Below, piece after piece: positions 1 to 9,379 of a DNA stretch of 64,000 nucleotides. Origin of the DNA: Xestospongia bergquistia (taxonomy: Eukaryota > Porifera > Demospongiae > Haplosclerida > Petrosiidae). A program made the translations under genes and the position numbers. Location of the stretch: assembly GCA_963965975.1 (NCBI GenBank), contig OZ014422.1, forward strand, positions 3,805,155-3,869,154, given 5' to 3'. Within the stretch, counting starts at the first letter, position 1. Every line of letters starts with the position of its first letter. The notes under the pieces are model-generated. The model had not been told where the DNA came from. It searched no databases and saw nothing but the letters and a program-made list of their open reading frames with translations.

Positions 1-481
1 ACAAGAGCTTGATGTGTTGAGCTTAAAAATAATTTCTTGCACTGTTCATTTACAAAGGGAATCGTTATTTCATCCAAGTATCTTTTGATTGCGTCCTCAT
101 TGGACCATTGATTACTGGAGTGCCAAACATCCCATCCACATGGAAAAGCAACAACTGGATGACACCTTTTTGTCATACCTTTATACAAAAGTTGAGGTGA
201 CAGATACTTTTCACTATACGTGTTCCTACCAAAACAGCTGTTATTTCTTGTTTGTCATCACTTCCAACTATAGAAATGACTTTTTCTCCAGCGAGATTCA
301 TGGTCCATTCACCTGTTGGGACAATCTTAAGTCCAGTCTGATCCCAATTAATGATTAAATCTGGTGGAATATTGTTCATAACAAACTTTGCAGCCATATC
401 AACTAGAAACTGTTCTTTCAACTCTTCAAAATCAGCTAATATAACCTTTCCTGCATTGAATAGCTTTCTGTGGTAACTTAA
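1..481 (-). pseudogene. pogo/jerky-type DDE transposase fragment
   Basis: Read on the minus strand, this runs off the left window edge. The frame from about 481 down carries a stretch containing PPDLIINWDQTGLKIVPTGE, which matches the first-aspartate region of DDE_1 (CENP-B, jerky, pogo) transposases. It continues as TMNLAGEKVISIVGSDDKQE, typical of the same family. A frame change near 175 is followed by CGWDVWHSSNQWSNEDAIKR, also family-like. The N-terminal DNA-binding part is absent, because the reading frame meets a stop and the LTR-like sequence at 494. A cut-and-paste DNA transposase in life, it is a dead fragment here: frameshifted and with no N-terminus. Family assignment rests on recognised motifs only. 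Confidence 0.7.
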
Positions 482-680
482 ATAAACTTATTATGTAATG
501 TTTATATAAAATGTTTTGGAACTCAATTTGTGCACTATATATTCTTGTGTAATTCATTTTTGTTCAGTTTACAGTCTATCGTCATTCGTTGAGTTATTGT
601 TAATTCATTGTATATGTTGTACTAGTAAACTTGGTCACTAGCAGAATTACAACATATTTGGTGACGAGAGGTAAAAGAGA

Positions 681-1200
681 TGGCAGTGCTCATCAGTAGA
701 CAATTGGAACCGTTCGACCCGTCAAAGTATAAGATGTTACAAGATACATGCAATGTTTCGAACTATTCATGAAGGCCAGTGACATCCCCAAGGATAGGAA
801 GAAGTCAGTCTTTCTTATGGCCATTGGCTACGACTTGTATAAAGTTCTGGCAAACATTTTTGAGAAACCGGAGCAAGAGACTCTCAAGACACTTGAAGCT
901 GAACTAGAAAAGCATTTCAACCCCAAGTCTTTGATTATAGCATAGTGGTAAATTTTGGTTGTTGACACCAGAAAGAGTCAAAAAGTATAGCAGATTTCGT
1001 TGTGGACTTACGTAAGTTGGCACAATTGCGGCAAGACTGGCCACCTCTCTAAGGTGTATCAGAGCCCTACCACAAAGTCTCAGAAGCCCAAAGGAAGAAC
1101 AACAAAGGGTCTGCACTCTGTAAACAAGGAGGAGTCATCACCTCTGGATTAACTCACTCCAGAACAATCTAATAATTCATTTATGACTTATTCTTTTTCA
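681..1200 (+). pseudogene. gypsy gag remnant
   Basis: The frame opens with MAVLISRQLEPFDPSKYK. After a frame change it gives an open stretch, 748-945, with CFELFMKASDIPKDRKKSVF and a run ending in EAELEKHFNPKSLIIA. These are typical of the capsid region of metazoan gypsy Gag. More fragments (for example DFVVDLRKLAQLR) continue to about 1200 across stops. No zinc knuckle is readable. The product would have been the structural particle protein; this copy cannot make it. Confidence 0.6.
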
Positions 1201-1249
1201 CCTAGGTCTTATCCAATCAAGCTAGCTGTGGAAGTTGGTCACAAATGGT

Positions 1250-3115
1250 CACAAGTTAGACATGGAGTTGGAGACAGGTGCTTCAGTCTACATTATTAGT
1301 GAAGACACTTTCAACTTAGTGCTGTCCTCCTCAGTTTAGCTCCGCCCTAGTAACGCGTATCCACTTCATATTCAGGACACTCGTTAGAAGTGCTGGGAAG
1401 TGCAAACGTCAAGTTTAAGTACCAGACACAAAGAGTCACACTTCCAATTGTTGTAATCAAGAGCAACGGTGTGAGTTTGTTCAGTCGTAACTGGATAAAG
1501 AGGATCAAATTAGACTGGCAGATTATCAAGAGCTTTTGTATTAACTCACCATTGGATGAAGTCATTGAGAAACATTCTCATCTTTTCAGATCTGAGCAAG
1601 GGAAGTTAAAGGGTATGAAAGCCAAAATCTGTGTCCCCAGCAATGCTCAATCTCGTTATTATAAACCTCACCCAGTCTCATACTTGTTACATGACAAGGT
1701 AGATCATGAACTAGAACGTGTACTCAAAGCTGGAATTATCTCACCAGTTTAGTTTTCTGATTGGGCTATCCCAATCATACCAGTTGTCAAGTCAGATGGG
1801 AGTATACGTATTTGTGGAGGAAATTACAAGGTGACAGTCAATGCAGTGTCCAAACTAGAAGAGTATCCTATTCCCCGAGTGGAAGATCTATTCACAGCCC
1901 TTTCTGGAGGAAAGCTATTCTCTAAACTAGACCTTTCTCATGCTTATCAACAAATTGTACTAGAAGAGGATTCCAAAACGTTTACTATCATTAACACATA
2001 GAAGGGTTTATTTCAGTTTGAACGACATCCTTTCAGTATCTCTTCTGCCCCCGCCATTTTTTAAAGAACAATTGAGAGTTTGTTGGAAGGGTTACCAGGG
2101 GTGGCTGCATATATTAATGACATTTTAATGACAAGAAAAAGTCAACAGGAGCACCTTCACAATCTGATAAGAGTACACTTTTGTTTAGAAGAGGCTGGAG
2201 TAACATTGAAGAGACACAAATGTACATTCACTGCACCATCAGTTGAATATCTGGGTCATGTTATTGATCAAGATGGTTTGCATCCATCAGAGGAGAAAGT
2301 CAGACCAATTAAACAAGCCCCACGTACTCGAAATGTGACAGAATTAAACTCGTTTTTAGGTTTGCTCAATTATTACTCTAAATTCTTGTGTCACTTATCT
2401 ACTCTTTTGTCCCCACTGTATCAGTTACTTAGGAAAGATGTAAACTGGTCTTGGAAGAAGTAGCAAGAAGATGCATTTCATAATACTAAGCAGTTGCTTC
2501 AATCATTGACACTCCTTGTGCACTATGATTGTCAGAAGAAGATCATACTTTCTTGTGACGCTTCACAGTATTGTTTAGGAGCAGTTTTAGCTCATAAGAT
2601 GGACGGACGATGGATCAGAGAAACCAATTGCGTTCATTTCTAGAACTCTCACACCAGCTGAGAAGAATTACTTGCAATTAGAAAAAGAAGGCCTAGCAAT
2701 TATTGTCACTGTGAAGAAACTACACAATTACTTATCCGGAAGAAAGATCAAATGTATTCAGACCATAAACCCCTCAAATATTTATTCAGTGAAACCCATT
2801 TGATACCAGTGATGGGTGCATTGAGAATTCAACGTTGGTCACTACTCCTCAGTTCTTATGAATATGAGATTGAATATCGTCCAGGATCCAAAGTTGCAAA
2901 TGTTGATGCTCTCAGTAGACTCCCATAACCAGAGACCACATCCGAGTCAAGTAAAGATGGATCGGTGGAACTACTCATTCTCATTCATCAACTCTCAGAA
3001 GTAACTGTCACTGCTAATCAAATAAAGAATTGGACAGAAAAAGATTCAATCTTATCTCAAGTTCATCATTTTGTATTAGACAGATGGCCAAACATTGTTG
3101 ACAATAAACAGACTC
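1250..3115 (+). pseudogene. gypsy pol remnant: PR-RT-RNase H
   Basis: A protease remnant (near 1258) reads MELETGASVYIIS, where the family has D-T-G at the active site, so the catalytic Asp reads Glu. The reverse transcriptase runs from about 1390 to 2460, with ICVPSNAQSRYYKPHPVSYL, KLDLSHAYQQIVLEED and the catalytic box at 2110 reading YIND instead of Y-x-D-D. RNase H follows with [16 protein letters not shown] (2551), YSDHKPLKYLF (2757) and NVDALSRLP (2899). The text then enters the integrase N-terminus and breaks off at 3115. In-frame stops occur at about 1750, 2000, 2062 and 2461. Both a protease and an RT catalytic residue are lost, so the copy is inactive. Confidence 0.85.
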
Positions 3116-4010
3116 CTAGAGTGAGGAAAGAGACACAGAGAAAGAGAGGGAATGAGAGACAGAGAGACTCTAAGAAAAAGGGATATAGTCCCTGAGAGAA
3201 AGAAAGAGTCTGTTATCACGAGTTTGTTAGCATAGTCTGTTTGAGGTCCATAAAAGATAACTTCTTTTTAAAACATCCAATGCTCAAAGTAACCTGTGAA
3301 ACTGACAGATGAGGTCAAAGATCAACTACATTGAAACATATTACACATTATCACACCAATTAGTCTGGTACATTACTTCACAATATGTTCAAGTAAATAA
3401 CACATAGTAATATATGTAATAAGAAACACAGTATGGAATGTGCATTATGAAGAGAAACTTGAGAGATTGAAAGAGTGAGAGAAAGTAAGAGAGAGGAAGA
3501 GATGGAGAACAACTTCTGGAGTGAGTAAAAGAGGGAGAGAGAGAGAGATGGACTCTGAGAGAAAAAAACATCAAAATATGTAAACTGTAAGAGGGAGAGA
3601 GTAGAGGTTCTAAGAGGGAGAGAGTGAGGCTCCAAAAGACAGAGAGAAGGAAAGAGACAGAGACAGAGATGATGGAATTGGAGAGACAGAGAGAGAGATT
3701 GAGACAGAGAGAAAGATCGAGGGAAAGAGAGCACTTTAAGATTATGAGAGAAAGACTGCAAGATGTTATAAGGATAGACTATGAGAGAGAAGGAGACACT
3801 CTGAGAAATGAGAAAGAGTGAGAGAGAAAGAGAGATAAGAGAGAGAACAACAGAGAGAGAAAGATTGAGACTTTGAGAGTGTGTAAGAGAGAGAGAGAAA
3901 GAGACAGAGATATTCTGAATGACAATTACCAGTAGGATACTCTTTACCATATGTAGTGAGAGAGAGAGAGACAGAGAAGAGAGAAAGTGTGTGTGAGTTC
4001 ATCAGCTGTC
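3116..4010 (+). repeat. GA-rich satellite with embedded module
   Basis: This is purine-rich on the plus strand: runs of GAGAGA with interspersed ACTCTGAGAGT-like words and short TGTG pieces. A unique-looking module (about 3225-3430) sits inside it, containing GATGAGGTCAAAGATCAACT and AAACACAGTATGGA, and recurs near 22250-22340 and 30900-31010. No gene is supported here. Long stop-free frames on the minus strand read only Ser/Leu/His and are compositional. Confidence 0.85.
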
Positions 4011-4130
4011 ACACTTTGGAGTCTCCCTTACACTGGATTGTTTTACAAGTTCTTAATTTTTTTCATTTGGTGTCTTCTTACTAGTAGATTTCTTGATAAT
4101 AAGTACAACAACTACTAATTGACTAGCTCA

Positions 4131-4470
4131 TGTTGAAAGTTTTTGTATAGTTCTATGGTAAGACTGCAGCTGAGTACACAGCTCTGTTCTTGTCACAACT
4201 AAGTTTAAGTAGAACTTGTATTTAAATGAAAAAATCAATACGGTTAAGAACTAACAATCTGAACAAAAATCAGGTATTTATAACAGAAATCAAACAAAGA
4301 ACAAAGATCAAACTAAATGGACAAAGATAAGGACTATCACAGAAATCATGAATGAGAAAGTTTACACAAACTTAACACTTAAATGATTCAAAGAAAATAG
4401 ACTTACAGATAGACTAATTTACTCACAAATGAATACAGATAAACAACCTAACCAATTACCTCTTTCAACA
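4131..4470 (-). mobile_element. solo LTR with 5 bp target duplication
   Basis: A 340 bp sequence has short inverted ends TGTTGAAAG and CTTTCAACA. It is flanked on both sides by GCTCA (4126-4130 and 4471-4475), a 5 bp target duplication as expected of LTR integration. The matching position in the right arm (57984-58324) carries the same LTR, there followed by internal retrotransposon sequence. This copy therefore looks like the product of LTR-LTR recombination. Confidence 0.85.
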
Positions 4471-4542
4471 GCTCAGTCATTATTACCATGTGACATGACT
4501 TGTTACATAAATAAGACATTGTTATGCATCAGAAATGTGGGC

Positions 4543-4586
4543 ATTAATTAGAATATGAGACCAAAGTGTCTCATATTCTAATTAAT
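4543..4586. repeat. perfect 19 bp hairpin
   Basis: The word ATTAATTAGAATATGAGAC is followed by a 6 nt loop (CAAAGT) and its exact reverse complement. The mirror copy in the right arm (57867-57911) has one extra base in a stem. The stem's first half is the usual module end (GGGCATTAATTAGAATA), so this looks like a local inverted duplication of a module edge. Confidence 0.85.
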
Positions 4587-4624
4587 TTGTGGTTTAACAG
4601 AATTTTGTGTATAATATGTTTAAT

Positions 4625-6040
4625 GAATGAGAGAGTATTTTGTTCTGTCAAGGTACTACAAGAATAAGAGAAGCGAGAGACTCTGAAAAGAAATAGATAG
4701 AGAGACACCGAGTGTGAGAGAGAGACTCCTAATGTGAGGGAGAAGAGACAGACAGCAAGAAAGACTGAGAGACTCTATGAGTGTGTGTGAGAGAAAAAGA
4801 GAAAGAAAAAGAATGAAAGGAACTGAGAGTGTGGGTCTATGAGAGAGAGGAAAAGATAGAGATAGCTTCTGACAGTGATGCTCTATGAATGAGACAGAGA
4901 GAGAGAGAGAGAGTGAAAAAAGAAAGAGACAATGAGAGACTCTGAGAGTGTCTGTGTGTGAGAGAGAGAGAGACAGAGAGACAAAGAGAAAATTAGAAAG
5001 AAAGAAGGAGAAATAGAGACTGATAGGGAGACTCCAAGAGAATAAGAGAGACTCATAGACTGAGCAAGGCGAAGGAGAGAGAGAGAGAGAGACTGACAGA
5101 CTTGAGTGTGTGTTTGTGTGTAAGAGAGATTCTAACAGTGATAAACTATGAGAAAGAGAGTAAGAGAAAGAGAGAGAGAGAGACAGAGAGAAAGAGAGCC
5201 AGACAGAGACTCTGACAGTCTCTCTGCATGTGTCAGAGAGGGACAGACGCACAAAGAGAAAATAAGTGAAAGAGAAAGGGATATAGAAAATGATAAAGAG
5301 AGACATTTCCAAAGTGAGAGAGTGATAGAGAGAGAGAGATAATCCTATTGCGAGGGAGGAGAGAGATAAGGAGAAAGATTGATAGAATTTAAGTGTGTGT
5401 GTGTGTGAATGACAGAGAGACTCTGAGAGTAAAAGACTATGAAAGAGAGACAGATACTCTGAGAGAGAAAAAGGACTTCTGTTGTAAGGGAGGATAGAAA
5501 AAGAGAAAGAGAGAGAGAGGGAGAAAGCGACTGAGAGACTCTATCAATGTTTCTGTGACAGAGAAAGTGAGAGAGAAATAGTGACACAATCTAAGCGTGA
5601 GTGTGTTAGAGAGAGGGTTTATGTGTGATATCTTATGCGAGAAAGAGATACACACACACTAACACAAACAGACAGAGTGAGACTGTAAGAGTGTGTGTGT
5701 TGTGAGTGTATGTGTGTGTGAGAGAGAGAGCTATAAAAAGTTTGATAAGGAATGTGAGTCTCTAAAAGAGAGAGTTCTAAAGTGAGGGAAGGAGAGACAG
5801 GTAGAATCTGTGTTTGTTTGTATGAGAGAGAGAGAAACTTCTAAATTTAGAGAGTGAGAGAGAAAAAGTGAAAGAATTTGATAGTGTATGTCTCTGTTTA
5901 ATAGAGAAAGAAAGGGACTCTGAGAGTGATGGACTATGACATAGAGAGAGAGGGATAGGGACTCAGAGAGAGACAGAGAGAGAGTGTGAGGAAGGTGAGC
6001 GACTATGAGACAGAAACTCTAACGCATGTTCTCTGAGAGA
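4625..6040 (+). repeat. GA-rich satellite tract
   Basis: About 1.4 kb of purine-rich satellite. Recurrent words are GAGACTCTGAGAGTG, GACTATGAGAGAG, ACTCCTAATGTGAGGGA and short TG runs. The mirror CT tract is 56462-57830. Apparent long minus-strand open frames encode only Ser-Leu-rich text and are not genes. Confidence 0.9.
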
Positions 6041-6050
6041 GACATTAAGG

Positions 6051-6758
6051 TTTATAGCCATTTCATCTAATCCTATTTCGTCTAACAAAATGTATAATTG
6101 TCCCATATCGTCTAAAAAATAAATTGATTTATATAACAGTAATTACAAAGACACCCAATGGGTATATGCTTTAAGTTCTTGTAACATATAGTGTCCTACT
6201 TCATGCTTTTCCTTAATACTTTTCAGTCTGTTCTCATGGTTTCTGTACCTTCTTCTTCTTCCTGGAAGCCCTCCTGCAGCCTGCTATCACCTAATGGATG
6301 TACAATTTGAAGTCAGCATCTTCCCTGATCAATTCCACTACTGTCTCTGTTACATTTTGGAGGTGGGAGTGATTCTCATTGCAAGAGACTAGCTGATCAT
6401 GAATGTCAGTGACTGCTCTTCCAGGACAACTTATGTCTGGACATCTCCAACACATCTGTCCATCTGCTGTTCTTAGATTGAGTGTGTACCTATAACCTGG
6501 TGTATAAGTGACTTAGCTCCTCTTGCTGTTGTAACAAACTCCATTGATTCAATATATTGTAAGTATGAAATGAGTCCTCTCAAGTACTCTACCTTTGAAG
6601 ACATCAAAGCCTTTACATTATTAGTTCTTTTGAATTAGAATTCCATCACCTTTACTGGCCTTAAGCCACTTATCTTAAACCTTTTACACTATTAGACAAG
6701 ATGGGACAAAAGTCCATTTTGTTAAACAAAATGGGATTAGATGAAATGGCATGACACC
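6051..6758 (-). mobile_element. Mutator-like element, non-autonomous
   Basis: It is flanked by a 10 bp direct repeat, GACATTAAGG (6041-6050 and 6759-6768). Its ends are inverted: GCCATTTCATCTAATCC near 6057 and GGATTAGATGAAATGGC near 6750. Each end repeats the theme internally (CGTCTAACAAAATG, TTAGACAAGATGGGAC). The interior holds a FLYWCH zinc-finger remnant on the minus strand but no transposase catalytic core. Target duplications of 8-11 bp and FLYWCH fingers both fit Mutator-like elements. It interrupts GA satellite, and the copy at 55747-56451 is its mirror. Confidence 0.75.
6290..6600 (-). pseudogene. FLYWCH zinc-finger fragment
   Basis: The minus strand reads a FLYWCH-type finger. The mirror copy at 55960-56240 shows it best: GYRYTLNRRTADGEICWRC, then PDISCPGRAVTDIHDQLVSC and NENHSHL. 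The W-x-C, C and terminal H-x-H ligand pattern fits the family. A flanking segment (VTETVVELIREDADFKLYIH) resembles the linker downstream of the finger in such transposases. In this arm, stops and a frameshift break the frame. In a full element the finger would bind DNA. Confidence 0.65.
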
Positions 6759-6769
6759 GACATTAAGGG

Positions 6770-7420
6770 ACTATCAATGTGAGTGTGTGAGATAGGAGGA
6801 AGTGACGGACACTCTGACAGAGAGAAAGAGATTTAGAGAGAGAGAGATAGAGAAACTCTGAGGGTGTGTGTGTTTGTATGTGAGAGGATGACATGCATAT
6901 AGGCAAATAGAGAGACTGTGTGAGTGGGAGAATGTAAAAGACACTCCAAGAGATAGACTCAGAGAGAGAGACTCCTAAAGTAAGGGAGAGAGAGGCAGAG
7001 ACAGAGAGACAATCAGAAAATCTCTGTGTGAGATAGGGAATGACACACAGAGATAAAATAAATGAGAGAGAAAGAGAAATAAAGACTGATCAGGAGAGAG
7101 ATGGGGAGAGTGAGAAAAACAGAAAGAGTGAGAGACTGAGAGTTTGTGTGTATGAAGGAGAAAAAGAGAGACTATAAGAGAGAGGATAAGAGAGAGACTC
7201 TGAGAGAGGGAGGGACTATAAGATAGTGAGAGCAGAGAGAGAGAAAGAGAGAGAGAGAAAGGGAGGGAGAAAGGACAGAGAGTGAGAGAGACTGAGAGTT
7301 AGAGAGATAGAGAGACAAACATAGGGAGATAGACTCCTATAATGTGGCAGGAGAGAGATAAAGAAAAAGACAGAGAGACTCTTAGTGTGTTCATGTGAGA
7401 GAGACTGTGAGAGTTAAAGA
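6770..7420 (+). repeat. GA-rich satellite tract
   Basis: GA satellite with pieces of (TG)n, mirrored at 55091-55736. No coding evidence. Confidence 0.9.
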
Positions 7421-8030
7421 TTATGAGATAGTTGGACATGTGCCTAGAAAGCTGTCTGCTATATGCTCTCTATTCTTGAGAGCAAGAGGTTCTGTAGCGT
7501 GTAAAGTCAGAATGCAGTAAAAGATACTCATGTGACCTTCCTCAGGGAGGACTTGAAATACCTTGTACACTAATATCTTCTGGTGAGCAACTAAAATTTT
7601 AAAAATAAAAGGACTTATTAAGGATATAATGCTAGCTGATAAAAGCAAGAAGAAAGATGAAAGTGGAGAATCAAGGAGTGAAGATAAGGTGGATTATCTG
7701 AATTGTGGATCTGTTGTAATTAGAGGGAATATGTAGCATGCAAATAATGGGATGTTTCATCTGAGTAGCAGAGTATTTTATTCCACCAATTCTTATATGC
7801 AGTCTTCTTTGTGTCCTGCTACTAAAATTAATAATATTTTGTGCACTCTTTTCCAACATATATATATTATATATATATCTATTAATAGCAAAATTGAAAT
7901 GAGACAATCACAACCTTACATGAGTGTACTAAATGTGGTGCATTGTATTTGTCATCATCTTTGATTAATTTAGAACAACCATATATCTTATAAAAAGGCA
8001 TATATTATGTTCTCTGAACTATTCTTGAGA
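7421..8030. other. 600 bp conserved AT-rich block, unassigned
   Basis: This is not satellite and is well conserved in the other arm (54481-55090). It contains an AT-rich segment with TATATATTATATATATA near 7860. On the minus strand the 7421-7648 frame reads text containing HQKILVYKVFQVLPEEGHMS, preserved in the mirror copy. I recognise no family, and the frame is short with no clear domain. It may be a transposon interior or a captured gene fragment. Confidence 0.5.
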
Positions 8031-9299
8031 TAGAGACTCCAAGATATCAGATGGAATCTAAGAGAATAAAGACTGTGTGGGTGAGAGAGAGAGACTGCGA
8101 GAGAGGAAACATTAAGAGAGAAAGTGACTACAGACAAAAAAAACTCCATGAGTGAGAGAGAGAGAGACTGTGAAAAGGAGAGACTTTGAGACAGAGAAAC
8201 TCTAAGAGAGAGAGAGAGACTCTAAATAATGAGAGAGAGAGAGAGAACAATAATGAGAAACTATGAGAGAGAGAGAAGTTTGTAGGGAGGCAGAAGAGAG
8301 AGAAAGAAAGGGATATAATCTCTGAGTGTGAGTTCATCAGCTGTTTCAGTTTCAGTCTCTTACACTGGATTGTTTTGCAAGTTCTTGAATTGTTTTCTTT
8401 CTTGATAATAACTACAATAACAACTACTAATACACAACTAATAGACTAGCTCAATCATTATTATCATATGATGTAATTTATTACATAAATTAATAATACA
8501 TTGTTATATGCCATAAATGTGGGCATTAATTAGAATAAGAGGTGGAAAAGATAATAGAGTTTGCACATAATCGCTTAAAAGAAGAGATACAGAGAAAAGG
8601 AATGAGAAACACACGAAAAGTGAGACAAGGACTGAGAGAGAGAGTGGGAAAGAGAGACTGTGAGAGAGAGAGAGAGAAAGAGACAAACACACTCTTATAG
8701 AGAGATATAGTGACAGAGAAAGAAGAGACAGAGACTTTGAGGATAAGAGAAAGAGTAAGAGGTACTGCTTGAGAGAGACAGAGACTCTGAGTGCATGTTA
8801 GTGAGAGAGAGGGTCTGACTGAGAGAAAAGATCCTGAGAGAGAGAAAGAGAGACTGCTAGAAAGAGTGACTGTAAGAGAGATACTCAGATAGAGACTCCT
8901 AAAGTAAGGAAGAGAGTGAAAGAGAAAACATTTAAGAGACTTTAAGAAGGTATGTATGTGTGAGAAAGACTCTGAGAGTGAGACACTATGAAAGAGTGAA
9001 AGATATATATCTGTGTGTGTAGAAAGAGAGACTGAAAGACACCAAGAGAGCATAAATGTGTGGGTGGATGTTAGAAAGAGAGGCACAGATTTAGAGTGAG
9101 AAACTATGATAGAGAAGGAGAGAAAGAGAGAGACAGAGACTGACAGACTCTAAGAGAGTGTGCATGAGAGAGAGAGAGAAAGACAGAGTCTGTGAGTGAA
9201 ACACAATGAGAGAGAGAGAAAAGACTCTAAATGAGTGTGAGACAGAGAGAGATAGAGAAAGATAAATAAAGAGCAATAGATAGAGAGAGAGAGAAACCA
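8031..9299 (+). repeat. GA satellite with a module at 8336-8560
   Basis: Two GA tracts (8031-8335 and 8561-9299) flank a module copy. The module carries TTACACTGGATTGTTTTGCA, GATAATAACTACAATAACAA and GGGCATTAATTAGAATA, landmarks seen at every satellite boundary in the window. The mirror is 53195-54480. Confidence 0.85.
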
Positions 9300-9379
9300 A
9301 TATACTTGAGTAGTCTAACTATTGTCAATATTAAAATAATGTGATATATACAGCTGATCAATGTGCCTCCTGTCTTACA

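Larger units (their letters stand above)
494..3115 (+). mobile_element. decayed Ty3/gypsy retrotransposon, 5' part
   Basis: The element has a possible 5' LTR remnant (494-651, beginning TGTAATG and ending AATTACA). A primer-site-like TGGTGACGAGAGG follows at 658. Then come gag, protease, reverse transcriptase and RNase H in the usual gypsy order. It stops at the very start of the integrase region, near 3115, where GA satellite begins. The 3' part and 3' LTR are missing. Many stops and frameshifts show that it is old. The LTR limits are uncertain because no second copy is present for comparison. Confidence 0.7.

Noticed and set aside
4656-5312. Long stop-free frame encoding a Ser/Leu-rich 218-residue protein (and many similar ones in GA/CT tracts)
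   Set aside because: GA satellite read on the CT strand gives only Ser, Leu, His, Val and Phe codons with few stops. The frames are not conserved between arms and have no domain.
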